Origin: Burkholderiales bacterium
GTDB taxonomy: Bacteria > Pseudomonadota > Gammaproteobacteria > Burkholderiales > Burkholderiaceae_C
Assembly (NCBI GenBank): GCA_016213325.1
Contig: JACRAY010000014.1
Coordinates: 248,001 to 312,000, forward strand
DNA: 64,000 bases
Reading direction: 5' to 3'
Part shown: positions 37,683-48,053 of the stretch, piece by piece
How the letters are laid out: each line of letters starts with the position of its first letter
How positions within the stretch are numbered: the first letter of the stretch is position 1
The notes under the pieces: generated by a model
Told to the model about the DNA's origin: nothing
The model's database searches: none
Seen by the model: only the letters and a program-made list of their open reading frames with translations
Translations under genes and position numbers: made by a program

Positions 37683-39220
37683 GCAAACAGGCCCTTGTGC
37701 TGCTCGCGCAGCAGGTTCTTCTGCACCTTGCCCATGGTGTTGCGCGGCAGCTGGTCGACCACGAAGCAGCGCTTGGGGATCTTGAAGTTGGCGAGCTGCG
37801 ACCTGAGCGTGGCGATGACCTGCTCGCCGTCGACGCGGGCGCCCGGCTTGGGCGTGACCACCGCCACGCCGACTTCGCCGAAGTCGGGGTGCGGCACGCC
37901 CACCAGCGCGCTTTCGGCCACGCCGGGCAGTTCGTTGATGTAGCCCTCGATCTCGGCCGGGTACACGTTGTAGCCGCCGCTGATGATCAGGTCCTTGCTG
38001 CGCCCGACGATGGTGACGTAGCCGCGCTCGTCGACCTTGCCCACGTCGCCGGTGCGGAACCACCCGTCGGCGGTGAACTCTTCCTGCGTCTTCTCGGGCA
38101 TGCGCCAGTAGCCCTTGAACACGCCCGGGCCGCTCACCTCGATGCCGCCGATCTCGCCGGCCGGCACGTCCCGCCCGTCGTCGCCGCGCACGCGCAGTCC
38201 CACGCCCGGCAGCGGGAATCCCACCGTGCCGCCGCGCCGCTCGCCGTCCTGTTCGCGATACGGGTTGGAGGTGAGCATGATGGTCTCGCTCATGCCGTAG
38301 CGTTCCAGGATGGTGTGGCCGGTGCGGGCCTTCCAGTCGTTGAAGGTCTCGACCAGCAGCGGCGCCGAGCCCGAGATGAAAAGCCGCATGTGCCGCGCGG
38401 CCTCTCGCGTGAGTGAAGGCTCCGCGAGCATCCGCACGTACAGGGTCGGCACGCCCATGAACACGGTCGCTTCGCGCATCTTCGCTATCGCGAGCTTCGG
38501 GTCGAACTTGCCCAGCCAGATGATCCTGCTGCCATTCAGCAGCGCGCCGTGCAGCGCCACGAACAGGCCGTGCACGTGGAAGATCGGCAGCGCGTGGATG
38601 AGCACGTCGCCCCCCTCCTCCGGCGTCCTCCAGCCCCAGTACGCCTTGAGCACCTGCGCGTTCGACAACAGGTTGCCGTGCGTCAGCATGGCGCCCTTGC
38701 TGCGCCCCGTGGTGCCGCTGGTGTAGAGGATGGCCGCCAGGTCGTCCGCGGCCTTGTGCGCGACATCGTGCACGTCGCTGCAATGGGCCGCGCGCTGCAG
38801 CAAGGTGCCGGTGCGGTCTTCGCCGAGCGTGAACACGTGTCGCGTGCCGGCCCGGAAGGCGATCTTGCTGACCCAGCCGAAATTCTTCGGCGTACATACA
38901 ACCACGGCCGGTTCGGCGTCGCCGACGAAATATTCGATCTCGGCTTTCTGGTACGCGGTGTTCAGCGGCAGGAACATGTAGCCCGCGCGCAGCGTGGCCA
39001 GGTACAGCAGCATCGCCTCGACCGACTTCTCCACCTGCACCGCCACGCGCGAGCCTTCGGGCAGCCCCAGCGAAGCGAGCAGGTTGGCGAGCATCGCCGT
39101 GGCGCGCTCGAGGTCGCGCCAGCTGTAGGCGAGGCCTTCGTCGGTTTCGACGGCGATGCCGTCCAGGTTCTTCGGGAAGGCGGCACGCAGCGCCGCGAAC
39201 AGGCTTTCGTTGGTACTCAT
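37679..39220 (-). CDS. matB: Malonyl-CoA synthetase
   Basis: A 513-aa ANL-superfamily ligase. The AMP-binding motif Y-T-S-G-T-T-G-R-S-K-G, A5 motif E-R-Y-G-M-S-E-T and A10-type lysine in M-G-K-V-Q-K-N-L-L are intact. E-T-I-M-L-T-S-N-P-Y and G-T-V-G-F-P-L-P-G-V are characteristic of MatB. It would activate malonate to malonyl-CoA in the cytoplasm. It abuts the Bug receptor gene (1 base apart) and lies in one operon with malonyl-CoA decarboxylase and a GntR regulator, which supports malonate as substrate. Confidence 0.9.
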   Translation of the reverse strand: MSTNESLFAALRAAFPKNLDGIAVETDEGLAYSWRDLERATAMLANLLASLGLPEGSRVAVQVEKSVEAMLLYLATLRAGYMFLPLNTAYQKAEIEYFVGDAEPAVVVCTPKNFGWVSKIAFRAGTRHVFTLGEDRTGTLLQRAAHCSDVHDVAHKAADDLAAILYTSGTTGRSKGAMLTHGNLLSNAQVLKAYWGWRTPEEGGDVLIHALPIFHVHGLFVALHGALLNGSRIIWLGKFDPKLAIAKMREATVFMGVPTLYVRMLAEPSLTREAARHMRLFISGSAPLLVETFNDWKARTGHTILERYGMSETIMLTSNPYREQDGERRGGTVGFPLPGVGLRVRGDDGRDVPAGEIGGIEVSGPGVFKGYWRMPEKTQEEFTADGWFRTGDVGKVDERGYVTIVGRSKDLIISGGYNVYPAEIEGYINELPGVAESALVGVPHPDFGEVGVAVVTPKPGARVDGEQVIATLRSQLANFKIPKRCFVVDQLPRNTMGKVQKNLLREQHKGLFA

Positions 39221-40207
39221 TCAGTCCAGTTTGGCGCCCGAGGCCTTGACGACCTGCGACCAGCGCCTGATCTCGCGGTTGATGTGCTGCGCAAACTGCT
39301 GCTGCGAGTAGTCGGGGAACTCCGCGCCCTGCGAAGCCCAGATCGCCTTCAGCTCGTCGGATTGGATCGCCTTGCGGAACTCCTCCACGGCGCGCTGCTG
39401 CGCGTCGGCGGGCGTGCCCTTGGGCGCCCAGATGCCGTACCAGGTGGTCACCGTGTAGTCGGGCAGGCCCACTTCGGCGGCGGCCGGCACGTCCGGCAGC
39501 GCCGGGTTGCGCTTCGCGCCCGACACCATGAGCGCGCGCGTGCGGCCGGCCTTGATGTGTGCCGCCGAGGAGCCGAGCCCGTCGAACATCATGTCCACCT
39601 GCCCGCCCACCAGGTCGCGCAGCGCCGGCCCCGCGCCCGTGTAGGGGATGTGCGTGATGAAGGTCTTGGTCTGCTGCTTGAACAGCTCGCCCGCCAGGTG
39701 GTGCGAAGTGCCGGTGCCGGCCGAACCGTAGTTGTAGCGGCCCGGGCTTTTCCTCACCAGCTCGAGGAAGTCCTTGTAGTTGGTCGAGGCGATGTTCTTC
39801 GGGTTGACCACCACGACCTGCGGCACGCTGGCCACCAGCGTGATCGGGACGAGGTCTCTCTCCAGGTCGTAGTCGAGCTTGGCGTACATCGACGGCGCGA
39901 TCGTGTGGTGCACGGCGCCCATGAAGAAGTTGTGGCCGTCCGGCGCCATGCGCGAAGCCAGCGACGCGCCCACGGTGCCGCCGGCGCCGCCCTTGTTGTC
40001 GATGACGAGCTGCTTGCCGGTCTGCTTGGCGAACTGCGCCGAGAGTGGCCGCGCAAAGGCGTCGGTTCCGCCGCCGGCGGGAAACGGCACGATCATGGTA
40101 ACGGGGCGCGCGGGCCAGGCCTGCGCGCGCACCGCGGGTGCAAAGCAGGCGGCCGATGCGGCGGCCGCGTGCAGGACTTGCCTGCGGGTGAGGCTTTTGG
40201 ACTGCAT
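39221..40207 (-). CDS. Bug (TctC-family) periplasmic substrate-binding protein
   Basis: A 328-aa exported receptor. The signal peptide starts M-Q-S-K-S-L-T-R-R-Q-V-L and cleaves after about residue 29 (V-R-A-Q-A), with a Tat-like twin Arg. The mature part opens with W-P-A-R-P-V-T-M-I-V-P-F-P-A-G-G, the Bug signature, and continues with D-N-K-G-G-A-G-G and Y-G-S-A-G-T-G-T. It is placed between matA and matB, so it probably binds malonate. No TctA/TctB membrane genes are adjacent, so the transporter lies elsewhere or the protein acts only in sensing. Confidence 0.92.
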   Translation of the reverse strand: MQSKSLTRRQVLHAAAASAACFAPAVRAQAWPARPVTMIVPFPAGGGTDAFARPLSAQFAKQTGKQLVIDNKGGAGGTVGASLASRMAPDGHNFFMGAVHHTIAPSMYAKLDYDLERDLVPITLVASVPQVVVVNPKNIASTNYKDFLELVRKSPGRYNYGSAGTGTSHHLAGELFKQQTKTFITHIPYTGAGPALRDLVGGQVDMMFDGLGSSAAHIKAGRTRALMVSGAKRNPALPDVPAAAEVGLPDYTVTTWYGIWAPKGTPADAQQRAVEEFRKAIQSDELKAIWASQGAEFPDYSQQQFAQHINREIRRWSQVVKASGAKLD

Positions 40208-40243
40208 GTGTTGTCTCCTTGTTGGCTTTTGCGAACTGCGAAC

Positions 40244-41554
40244 TCAACGATACAAGTCTTCGATGGCGCCTGAAATGGGGATTTGTCCCTGCGACAACTG
40301 CTGGCGGTGCTTGTCCAGCCGCTTCACGTCGTACAGGTAGTTCACCATCAGGCCGTACGACTGCTTCAGGCCCTTCGGCGAGGGGTCGGCCGCCCAGTTG
40401 AGGCGCTCGACGCGCGCGCCGTTGCCCAGGTGGAACCGCGCGACCGGGTCCACCGGCTGGCCGTTGACCAACTCCTTGCCGAGGTAGCGCGCCGCCCAGG
40501 CGAGCAGCTCGACGCGCGCCGCGTCCTTGGGACCGAGCTGCAAAGGCTGGTCCAGTTGCGCCAGCAACCCGGCCGGGGCATTTTTCGCGAGCCAGCTGCG
40601 CAGGCCGGGAATGGGCGACAAGGTGGCAAAGGTCTTCAGCCGCGGGAACTCGGCCTTCAAGGTCTCGACCACGCGCTTGATCAGCGAGTCGCCGAAACTC
40701 ACGCCACGCAAGCCTGCCTGCGTGTTGCTGATCGAATAGAAGATGGCGGTGGTGGCCTTGGTGAGGTCGGCGGCCTCGGCCGTCTCGTCGAGCAGCGGGG
40801 TGATGCTGTCGGCCATCTGGTCCACCAGGGCCACCTCGACGAAGATCAGCGGCTCGCCATCGAGCCGCGGGTGGAAGAAGCCGTAGCAGCGGCGGTCGCT
40901 GTCCAGCCGGTTCTTCACGTCGGCCCAGCTGCGGATGTCGTGCACCGCCTCGTACTTGATCAGCTTTTCGACCAGCGAGGCGGGCGAGTCCCAGCTGATG
41001 CGGCGCAGCTCGAGGAAGGCGACGTCGAACCAGGTGGAGAACAGCGACTCCAGCTCCGAGTCCAGCGGCAGCAGGCGCTTGTCGGACTTCAGGTGCGGCA
41101 GCAGCTCGGCGCGCAGGTCCACCAGGAAGCGCATGCCTTCGGGGAAGGCGGCAAAGCGCTGCAGCATGCGGGCACGCGCGGACACCAGCGACTTGCGCAG
41201 GCGGACTTCGGCGGTGCCCTCTTCCGCCGTGCCCTGCGCGATGTCGTAGTGGGCGCGCGCGATCTGGATCTTGGCGGGGTCGGGACCGAACTGCTCGCTG
41301 ATCAGCAGCCAGCAGTCGCGCCGCTCTTCCTCGCCGGCCCGTGCGTACCAGGCGGCAAAGGCCCTGGCGCGGCGGCCGGCCTCCACCTCGCTCACGCGGC
41401 CGTCGACGATGGACTGCAGCTCCGTCAGCGTCTTGCGCAGCGCGCGCGGCGACAGCGCCTCGTGGTGGCGGCTGAAGGTGGCGCGCAGCCTTTCGCGCGT
41501 GGTGCGCACTTCGGTGCTGCGAACCCCGGACGTGAGGGCGGCCAGTGCGTTCAT
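40244..41554 (-). CDS. matA: Malonyl-CoA decarboxylase
   Basis: A 436-aa MCD-family enzyme (malonyl-CoA to acetyl-CoA + CO2). An N-terminal helical domain (about 1-170) precedes a GNAT-like catalytic domain with C-Y-G-F-F-H-P-R-L, E-P-L-I-F-V-E-V-A-L, T-A-I-F-Y-S-I-S-N-T-Q and a final A-R-F-H-L-G-N-G-A. ATG 41554 overlaps the regulator gene stop. It is followed after 36 bp by the Bug receptor. With matB it completes malonate degradation to acetyl-CoA. Confidence 0.93.
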   Translation of the reverse strand: MNALAALTSGVRSTEVRTTRERLRATFSRHHEALSPRALRKTLTELQSIVDGRVSEVEAGRRARAFAAWYARAGEEERRDCWLLISEQFGPDPAKIQIARAHYDIAQGTAEEGTAEVRLRKSLVSARARMLQRFAAFPEGMRFLVDLRAELLPHLKSDKRLLPLDSELESLFSTWFDVAFLELRRISWDSPASLVEKLIKYEAVHDIRSWADVKNRLDSDRRCYGFFHPRLDGEPLIFVEVALVDQMADSITPLLDETAEAADLTKATTAIFYSISNTQAGLRGVSFGDSLIKRVVETLKAEFPRLKTFATLSPIPGLRSWLAKNAPAGLLAQLDQPLQLGPKDAARVELLAWAARYLGKELVNGQPVDPVARFHLGNGARVERLNWAADPSPKGLKQSYGLMVNYLYDVKRLDKHRQQLSQGQIPISGAIEDLYR

Positions 41555-42216
41555 GCGAGTTTCGACCTTGCGCTGCGGGCCAGCGCGCGCAGGGCTTCGC
41601 GCTGGCGGGTGAGGTGGGTGCGCATGGCCGCGTCGGCGCCTTCCGCATCGCGTGCCTTCAAGGCCGCGAACACCGCGAGGTGCTCGCTCAGGCTCTGCTC
41701 CAGCCGGCCCGGCGCATGCAACTGCTGCTGGCGCGCCAGCTTCACGATCTTGCGCAGGTCGCCGATGACGCCGGCCAGCCAGCGGTTGCCCGCCAGCGAG
41801 ATGATGGCTTCGTGGATGGCGAAATTGGTTTCGTAGTACTCGTTGATGCGTTTGGCCCTGGCGCTGCGCTGCAACTTCTGGTGCATCGCCTCCAGCGCCT
41901 GCAGGTCGGCGTCGCTCGCGTGCTGCGCGGCTTCGTAGGCGCAGCGGCCTTCCAGCAGGGCCAGCACCGGGAAGATCTCGTCCAGGTCCTGCTCGGTCAC
42001 TTCGTTGACGAAGCAGCCGCGGCGCGGCTCGTGGCGCACCAGCCCTTCGGCCGTCAGCACCTTCAGCGCCTCGCGCAGCGGCGTGCGCGAGATCTTCATC
42101 TGGGCCGCGAGCGCCCCTTCGTCGATGAAGCTGCCGGGCGCCATCTCCCCCGCAAAGATGCGCTCGCGCAGCCCGGCGGCGACTTCGTCGTGGAGCGAGT
42201 TGTGGACGAGGCGCAT
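41551..42216 (-). CDS. matR: GntR-family (FCD) regulator of the malonate operon
   Basis: A 221-aa regulator: winged HTH at about 10-75 (S-R-T-P-L-R-E-A-L-K-V-L, then H-E-P-R-R-G-C-F-V), FCD all-helical ligand domain at about 85-210 with the likely metal-site segment N-F-A-I-H-E-A-I-I. It is the first gene of the malonate operon, and its ATG lies inside a 40-bp palindrome. It probably represses its own operon until malonate or malonyl-CoA binds. Confidence 0.88.
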   Translation of the reverse strand: MRLVHNSLHDEVAAGLRERIFAGEMAPGSFIDEGALAAQMKISRTPLREALKVLTAEGLVRHEPRRGCFVNEVTEQDLDEIFPVLALLEGRCAYEAAQHASDADLQALEAMHQKLQRSARAKRINEYYETNFAIHEAIISLAGNRWLAGVIGDLRKIVKLARQQQLHAPGRLEQSLSEHLAVFAALKARDAEGADAAMRTHLTRQREALRALARSARSKLA

Positions 42217-42253
42217 GCCATAATTTTCTATAATTACACATAATTATGGCATG
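42214..42253. promoter_or_regulatory. 40-bp AT-rich palindromic operator at the malonate operon start
   Basis: Perfect 12-bp arms CATGCCATAATT (42214-42225) and AATTATGGCATG (42242-42253) flank a 16-bp centre. A second inverted repeat, ATAATTA-CACA-TAATTAT, is nested at 42230-42247. The matR start codon forms the left edge. It is strikingly AT-rich against its surroundings and is the likely MatR site and promoter. Confidence 0.7.
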
Positions 42254-42298
42254 GGTGGAAACCCCGAGACGGGACTTCCGGCTGTTCGGCTGTCCAGC

Positions 42299-43138
42299 CT
42301 ACTTCGCCGCGCGCACCCGCTGCCGGGGCACCGCCCGGGTCTCGGCCCAGACCCACAGCAGTACGCCGCCGAGGATCATCGGTACGCACAGCCACTGCCC
42401 CATGGTCATGTTGAACACCAGCACGCCCAGGTGGGCGTCGGGTTCGCGGAAGTACTCGGCGGCGAAGCGGAAGGCCCCGTAGCCCACGAGGAACACGGCC
42501 GATACCTGCGCCGGCTTGCGCTCCTTGCGCGCATAGACCCACAGGATGATGAACAGCAGCACCCCTTCCAGCAACACCTGGTAAGCCTGTGACGGGTGGC
42601 GCGGCAGCATCGTGCCGCTTTGCGGGAAGATCATGGCCCACGGCAGCGACGGGTCGGCCGGGCGGCCCCACAACTCGCCGTTGATGAAGTTGCCGACGCG
42701 CCCCATCGCCAACCCGGTCGGCACGCACGGCGCGATGAAGTCCATCACCTGCCAGAACGGCTTGCCGCGCGAATAGGCAAACCACACCTGCGACAGGATC
42801 ACGCCCAGCATGCCGCCGTGGAAGCTCATGCCGCCCTGCCACACGTACAGCACCTGCAGCGGGTTCTGCAGGTAGAACTCGGGCTTGTAGAAGAGCACGT
42901 AGCCCAGCCGCCCGCCGATGATGACGCCAAGCACGCCCAGGAACAGCAGGTCCTCGATGTCCTTGCGGCTCCAGGCGCCCTGCCCCATGACGGAGGCGAA
43001 AGGCTCGTGCTTCAGCCTCATGTGGGCCAGCAGCATGAACAGCCCGAAGGCCGCCAGGTAGGTAAGGCCGTACCAATGGACAGCCAGCGGGCCGATCTGC
43101 AGCGCGACCGGATCGATCTTGGGAAACTCGAGGACCAT
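42299..43138 (-). CDS. lgt: Prolipoprotein diacylglyceryl transferase
   Basis: A 279-aa, seven-TM inner-membrane enzyme attaching diacylglycerol to the lipobox Cys of prolipoproteins. The signature [13 protein letters not shown] and H-G-G-M-L-G are intact, and H-P-S-Q-A-Y is near the catalytic region. ATG 43138 gives the usual [13 protein letters not shown] start. It is separated from the LysR gene by 13 bp on the same strand. Confidence 0.97.
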   Translation of the reverse strand: MVLEFPKIDPVALQIGPLAVHWYGLTYLAAFGLFMLLAHMRLKHEPFASVMGQGAWSRKDIEDLLFLGVLGVIIGGRLGYVLFYKPEFYLQNPLQVLYVWQGGMSFHGGMLGVILSQVWFAYSRGKPFWQVMDFIAPCVPTGLAMGRVGNFINGELWGRPADPSLPWAMIFPQSGTMLPRHPSQAYQVLLEGVLLFIILWVYARKERKPAQVSAVFLVGYGAFRFAAEYFREPDAHLGVLVFNMTMGQWLCVPMILGGVLLWVWAETRAVPRQRVRAAK

Positions 43139-43151
43139 GGCCCGATTATGG

Positions 43152-44048
43152 TCAGGTCACGAAGCGCATGAAGCGCTGCAGCACCGGCGTGTCGGCCGAC
43201 CACACCAGGCTGGTCTCGCAGCCGGGCACCGAAAGCGCCTGTTTGCCGCCGAGCTGGCGGTAGGCCACGCCGGGGCGCTGGAAGCTGCGCACGCTGCCGG
43301 GAACCCACGCAATCCCGAGCCCGGCCGACACCAGGTTGACGATGGTCTGCATCTGGATCGCCTCCTGCGCCACCTGCGGCTCGCGCCCGTGCGCGTGGTA
43401 CAGGCCGAAGATCGCGTCGTGCAGCGAGGCCACGATGCGCCGCGGAAAGACCACCAGCGGCTCGGCCAGCACGGCAGCCAGCGTGAGGCGCGGGGCTTGC
43501 GCCAGCGGGTGCTGCGCCGGCAGCGCCAGCACCAGCGGCTCGCGCACGACGCTGCGGCTCGCCAGCCCGGCCGGCGCGAAGCCGGGCGAATGGATGATGA
43601 AGCCGGCGTCGATGTCGCCGCGTTCCAGCGCGGCGAGCTGCACGTCGCTGGTGGCTTCCAGCAGGTCGAGCTGCACCTGCGGGTGCCGGGCCCGGAAGGC
43701 ACGCACCCATTCGGGCAGCTGGGCGAAACCGACGGTCGAGACGAAAGCGATGCGCAGCCGCCCGGTTTCGCCGCCCGCCGCCGCGCGTGCATGGGCGGGC
43801 AAGGCCTGCGCACGCGCCAGCAGGTCGCGCGCCTGCGGCAGCAGCGCCTCGCCGGCCGCGGTGAGCTGCACGCTGCGCTTGGTGCGCTCGAACAGGCGCA
43901 CTTCCAGCACCCGCTCCAGCTGGGCGATGCCCTGCGTCAGCGGCGGCTGCGTCATGTGCAGGCGGCGCGCGGCACGGCCGAAGTGCAGTTCCTCGGCGAC
44001 CGCGACGAACTGGCGCCAGAGCCTCAGCTCGACCAGGCGTTCACTCAT
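43152..44048 (-). CDS. LysR-family transcriptional regulator
   Basis: A 298-aa LTTR: HTH at about 1-60 ([26 protein letters not shown]) and a periplasmic-binding-fold effector domain from about 90. It diverges from ilvD across 72 bp, the classic arrangement for control of the neighbour. The gap contains an AT-rich ATATTAAT segment. The effector is unknown. Confidence 0.9.
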   Translation of the reverse strand: MSERLVELRLWRQFVAVAEELHFGRAARRLHMTQPPLTQGIAQLERVLEVRLFERTKRSVQLTAAGEALLPQARDLLARAQALPAHARAAAGGETGRLRIAFVSTVGFAQLPEWVRAFRARHPQVQLDLLEATSDVQLAALERGDIDAGFIIHSPGFAPAGLASRSVVREPLVLALPAQHPLAQAPRLTLAAVLAEPLVVFPRRIVASLHDAIFGLYHAHGREPQVAQEAIQMQTIVNLVSAGLGIAWVPGSVRSFQRPGVAYRQLGGKQALSVPGCETSLVWSADTPVLQRFMRFVT

Positions 44049-44120
44049 ATGCCGCGCATATTAATCGACCGCCCTGAATGGATTGGAAAGAATCAGGCCT
44101 GCGGCGTATCCTCGCCACCC

Positions 44121-45818
44121 ATGAACACCAGGACCATCCCCATCCATCCCCTTCGCAGCAGCAACATCACCGAGGGCAAGTCGCGGGCGCCCAACCGCTC
44201 CATGTACTACGGCATGGGGTACAAGGAAACCGACTTCGGCAAGCCGATGGTCGGCGTGGCCAACGGGCACAGCACCATCACGCCGTGCAACAGCGGCCTG
44301 CAGAAGCTGGCCGACGCGGCCGTGCAGGGCATCGAGGAAGCCGGCGGCAACCCGCAGGTTTTCGGCACCCCCACCATCAGCGACGGCATGGCGATGGGCA
44401 CCGAGGGCATGAAGTACTCGCTGGTGAGCCGCGAGGTCATCGCCGACTGCATCGAGACCTGCGTGCAGGGCCAGTGGATGGACGGCGTGGTCGTCATCGG
44501 CGGCTGCGACAAGAACATGCCGGGCGGCCTGATGGGCATGCTGCGCGCCAACGTGCCGGCCATCTACGTGTACGGCGGCACCATCCTGCCGGGCAAGTGG
44601 AAGGGCGAGGACCTCAACATCGTGAGCGTGTTCGAGGCCGTGGGCCAGAACGCCGCCGGCAAGATCAGCGACCAGGACCTGAAGGACATCGAGCAGCACG
44701 CCATCCCCGGCACCGGCTCCTGCGGCGGCATGTACACCGCCAACACCATGTCGTCGGCTTTCGAGGCGCTGGGCATCTCCCTGCCCTACTCGTCGACCAT
44801 GGCCAACCCGCACGACGAGAAGCAGGACTCCGCCAAGGAGTCGGCCCGGGTGCTGCTGGAGGCGATCAGGAAGGACATCAAGCCGCGCGACATCGTGACC
44901 AAGAAGGCGATCGAGAACGCGGTGGCGGTGATCATGGCCACGGGCGGCTCGACCAACGCCGTGCTGCACTTCCTGGCCATCGCGCATGCGGCGGGCGTCG
45001 AATGGACGATCGACGACTTCGAGCGCATCCGCCAGCGCACGCCGGTGCTGTGCGACCTGAAGCCCAGCGGCAAGTACCTGGCCGTCGACCTGCACCAGGC
45101 GGGCGGCATCCCGCAGGTGATGAAGGTGCTGCTGAAGGCGGGGCTGCTGCACGGCGACTGCATCACCATCACCGGCCAGACCATTGCCGAAGTGCTGGCC
45201 GACATCCCGGACGAGCCGCGCAAGGACCAGGACGTGATCCGCCCGATCACGAACCCGATGTACGAGCACGGCCACCTCGCGATCCTGAAGGGCAACCTGT
45301 CGCCGGAAGGCGCGGTCGCGAAGATCACCGGCCTGAAGAACCCCGTGATCACCGGCCCGGCGCGCGTGTACGACGACGAGCAATCGGCCCTGCAGGCGAT
45401 CCTGGACGGCAAGATCGAGGCGGGCGACGTGATGGTGCTGCGCTACCTGGGCCCCAAGGGCGGGCCGGGCATGCCCGAGATGCTGGCGCCCACGGGTGCG
45501 CTGATCGGCGCCGGGCTGGGCGAAAGCGTGGGCCTCATCACCGACGGCCGCTTCTCGGGCGGCACCTGGGGCATGGTGGTGGGGCACGTGGCGCCGGAGG
45601 CAGCGGCGGGCGGCACCATTGCTTTCGTGCACGAGGGCGACTCGATCACCATCGACGCGCACCAGCTGGTGCTGCAGCTCAACGTGCCCGAAGCGGACAT
45701 CGAAAAGCGCCGCGCCGCGTGGCGGGCGCCGGCACCGCGCTACACGCGCGGGGTGCAGGCGAAGTTTGCATTCAACGCGTCGAGCGCGAGCAAGGGCGCG
45801 GTGCTCGACCTTTACTGA
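44121..45818 (+). CDS. ilvD: Dihydroxy-acid dehydratase
   Basis: A 565-aa Fe-S enzyme of valine/isoleucine synthesis converting dihydroxy acids to 2-keto acids. Conserved blocks are [24 protein letters not shown] and [10 protein letters not shown]. The cysteines at C-N-S-G (early), C-D-K-N and C-G-G-M can hold the cluster. ATG 44121 gives M-N-T-R-T-I-P-I. The length is normal, and it is followed by a gene-free 76 bp. Confidence 0.96.
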   Translation: MNTRTIPIHPLRSSNITEGKSRAPNRSMYYGMGYKETDFGKPMVGVANGHSTITPCNSGLQKLADAAVQGIEEAGGNPQVFGTPTISDGMAMGTEGMKYSLVSREVIADCIETCVQGQWMDGVVVIGGCDKNMPGGLMGMLRANVPAIYVYGGTILPGKWKGEDLNIVSVFEAVGQNAAGKISDQDLKDIEQHAIPGTGSCGGMYTANTMSSAFEALGISLPYSSTMANPHDEKQDSAKESARVLLEAIRKDIKPRDIVTKKAIENAVAVIMATGGSTNAVLHFLAIAHAAGVEWTIDDFERIRQRTPVLCDLKPSGKYLAVDLHQAGGIPQVMKVLLKAGLLHGDCITITGQTIAEVLADIPDEPRKDQDVIRPITNPMYEHGHLAILKGNLSPEGAVAKITGLKNPVITGPARVYDDEQSALQAILDGKIEAGDVMVLRYLGPKGGPGMPEMLAPTGALIGAGLGESVGLITDGRFSGGTWGMVVGHVAPEAAAGGTIAFVHEGDSITIDAHQLVLQLNVPEADIEKRRAAWRAPAPRYTRGVQAKFAFNASSASKGAVLDLY

Positions 45819-45894
45819 GGCCGCGTTGCCTGCCCGGCCATTCGTAGGCCGGCGTCCTACACGGGTGCGCGCCGGTCCTTCCTAGCATGGGGGG

Positions 45895-47394
45895 ATGGAC
45901 ACCACTTCCGTCTGGCGCGGCACCGCGCCGCCTACCGGGTTCTCGATGCTGTCCGGCGAAGTCGCCACCGACGTACTCATCGTCGGCGGCGGCATCACGG
46001 GCGTGACACTGGCCGCGCTGCTGGCCGAGGGCGGCCGCCAGGTCGTGTTGCTGGAGGCCGGCGAACTCGGCAGCGGCAGCACGGGCAACTCCACCGGCAA
46101 CCTGTACGAGACCGTGGCCGGCGGCATGAAGGACATCGTGTCGCACTGGGGCGACGACGTGGCGCGCCGCGTGGCCGCCGAGCGGCGCAGCGCGGTCGCT
46201 TTCATCGAAGCGCGCTGCGCGCATCTGCCAGAAGCCGCATTCCGGCGCTGCCCGCACGTGATCTATTCGACCGAGCCGAGCCACAACGCCCAGGTGGAGG
46301 ACGAACTCGAGGCGCTGCGCCGGGCCGGCTGTGCCGTGGAGCGCGGCCTTGCGGCGCCGCAGCCGCTGCCCGCTTCGGCCGGGGCGATGCTGGTGCTGCC
46401 CGACCAGGCGCAGTTCCAGCCGCAGGGGTATGTCGCCGCGCTGGCCCGCGTGGCCGCGGAGGCGGGCGCGCGCATCCACGAACATTCGCGCGTGGTGGAG
46501 CTGGACGCGAAGCACCGCAAGGCCGTCACCGTCTCCGGCTCGGTGACCGCGAAGGAGGTGGTGCTGGCGACGCACACGCCCAAGGGTTTCCACCTCGTGC
46601 AAGCCCAGATGCCGGTGCACCGCGAATACGGCATTGCCCTGGAGTGGGACGCCGACGGGCCGGGCCCCGGCATCTTCCACCTGCGCGGCCAGGATCGCCT
46701 GTCGGTGCGGACGATGGAAGCGGGCGGCCGCCGCTACCTGGTCTGCGTGGGCCAGGAGCACAAGGTGGGCATCCACAACGCCAAAGCCGGCCTCCTTGCG
46801 CTGGAGAACCAGGCGCACCGGCACTTCGGCGTGCGGCCGGTCGCCTTCCGGTGGTCGGCGCAGAACTACCGCGGCGCCGACGGCCTGCCCTACATCGGGC
46901 GCAACCACAGCGAGGCCTTCATCGCCACGGGCTTCGCGACCGACGGCCTCGTGTGGGGCACCGTCGCCGCGCGGCTGATCGAGCGGCAGCTGGCCGGCGA
47001 GTCGCCGGCCATCGGCGAGCTGTTGCGGCCGGGGCGCCTCACGCCGCTGAAGGGCGCGAAGAACATCCTGGAAGAAAGCGCCACCGTCGTGAAGCAGCTG
47101 GTGAAGGACTACCTGACCGAGCGGCAGGCGGAGCAACTCGCGCGGCTGGCGCCGGGCGACAGCGCGATCGTGGAGGCCGAAGGGGAGACGCTGGCCGCGT
47201 GGCGCTCACCCGAGGGCGAGCTGCATGCCGTGTCGAACACCTGCACGCACCTGGGGTGCAAGGTGCACTGGAACAGCGTGGAAGCCAGCTGGGACTGCCC
47301 GTGCCACGGCAGCCGCTTCCGGCCCGATGGCACGGTGATCGAAGGGCCCGCAGTGGCGCCCCTGGCGCGCAAGCACCTGAAGTCGCTGGGCTGA
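45895..47394 (+). CDS. FAD-dependent oxidoreductase with C-terminal Rieske domain
   Basis: A 499-aa protein. A DAO-type FAD domain (about 25-380) has [13 protein letters not shown] and a glycine-rich C-terminal flavin segment ([13 protein letters not shown]). A Rieske [2Fe-2S] domain (about 405-499) has C-T-H-L-G-C and C-P-C-H-G-S. This architecture is widespread in soil bacteria and is thought to oxidise amines or amino acids. The specific substrate is unknown; the gene appears to be alone. Confidence 0.9.
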   Translation: MDTTSVWRGTAPPTGFSMLSGEVATDVLIVGGGITGVTLAALLAEGGRQVVLLEAGELGSGSTGNSTGNLYETVAGGMKDIVSHWGDDVARRVAAERRSAVAFIEARCAHLPEAAFRRCPHVIYSTEPSHNAQVEDELEALRRAGCAVERGLAAPQPLPASAGAMLVLPDQAQFQPQGYVAALARVAAEAGARIHEHSRVVELDAKHRKAVTVSGSVTAKEVVLATHTPKGFHLVQAQMPVHREYGIALEWDADGPGPGIFHLRGQDRLSVRTMEAGGRRYLVCVGQEHKVGIHNAKAGLLALENQAHRHFGVRPVAFRWSAQNYRGADGLPYIGRNHSEAFIATGFATDGLVWGTVAARLIERQLAGESPAIGELLRPGRLTPLKGAKNILEESATVVKQLVKDYLTERQAEQLARLAPGDSAIVEAEGETLAAWRSPEGELHAVSNTCTHLGCKVHWNSVEASWDCPCHGSRFRPDGTVIEGPAVAPLARKHLKSLG

Positions 47395-47403
47395 CCGGCC
47401 GGC

Positions 47404-47649
47404 TCAGCGCTTCTTGCGGGGCAGCATCCCCATCTGCTCGCGCTGCTTGTCGATGCGCGCCTGCTTGCGCGTGTTCTCGCGCTCCATGGCCTTGCGCTTG
47501 GTGAACCCCGACCAGTCGGCCCAGCTCCACCACGCAATGGCCATGGCAAAAGGCGATAGCACGGCGTACCAGGGCCAGCTGGCCACGGGTTCGATGTAAA
47601 GAAGCCACTTCATGGCCGCAAGGGCCAGGCCGAGCACCAGGAACCACAT
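47404..47649 (-). CDS. Small Trp-rich protein (TIGR04438-like)
   Basis: An 81-aa protein with two TM helices rich in Trp (M-W-F-L-V-L-G-L start; W-P-W-Y-A-V-L and A-W-W-S-W-A-D-W-S-G-F) and a highly basic C-terminal tail. It matches the small Trp-rich protein family recalled from Burkholderiales. ATG 47649 has AGGAGG upstream. The function is unknown; it is divergent from the cytochrome c gene across 83 bp. Confidence 0.85.
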   Translation of the reverse strand: MWFLVLGLALAAMKWLLYIEPVASWPWYAVLSPFAMAIAWWSWADWSGFTKRKAMERENTRKQARIDKQREQMGMLPRKKR

Positions 47650-47732
47650 CGTTCTTTCCTCCTCGGAAAGGGCGGTCAACCCTCTTCCGTACAATGCCGT
47701 TGAAGGACTGTAACGCAACCAAGAGGTTTGAA

Positions 47733-48041
47733 ATGATGAAACGTGCCCTGTTGGCAGCCGCCGCTGCCCTGGTGATGGCGGGCCCCGCCCTGGCGGACCA
47801 GGCGCTGGCCACTGCCAAGAACTGCATGACCTGCCATGCCGTCGACAAGAAACTGGTGGGGCCTTCGTACAAGGAAGTCGCCACCAAGTACGCCGGCCAG
47901 AAGGACGCCGCCGACAAGCTGGCCACCAAGATCACCAAGGGTGGCTCGGGCGTGTGGGGCCCCGTGGCCATGCCCGCCAACCCGCAGGTGAGCGCGGACG
48001 AGGCCAAGAAGCTGGCGGCCTGGGTGCTGACGCTGAAGTAA
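47733..48041 (+). CDS. Class I cytochrome c (c551/c552-like)
   Basis: A 102-aa precursor: signal peptide about 1-21 (cleavage after A-L-A), one CMTCH haem motif (C31, C34, H35), axial Met in V-A-M-P-A-N. The mature protein of about 80 residues matches small periplasmic electron carriers. Tandem ATGs at 47733 and 47736 follow an AAGAGG site. No FNR box is visible, unlike the related gene at 59677. A strong bidirectional terminator follows. Confidence 0.92.
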   Translation: MMKRALLAAAAALVMAGPALADQALATAKNCMTCHAVDKKLVGPSYKEVATKYAGQKDAADKLATKITKGGSGVWGPVAMPANPQVSADEAKKLAAWVLTLK

Positions 48042-48053
48042 AGCCCTCTCGCC

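Noticed and set aside
42246-42482. Plus-strand ORF starting at the mirrored ATG of the matR palindrome
   Set aside because: Runs antisense through the lgt 3' end, with no recognisable protein features.
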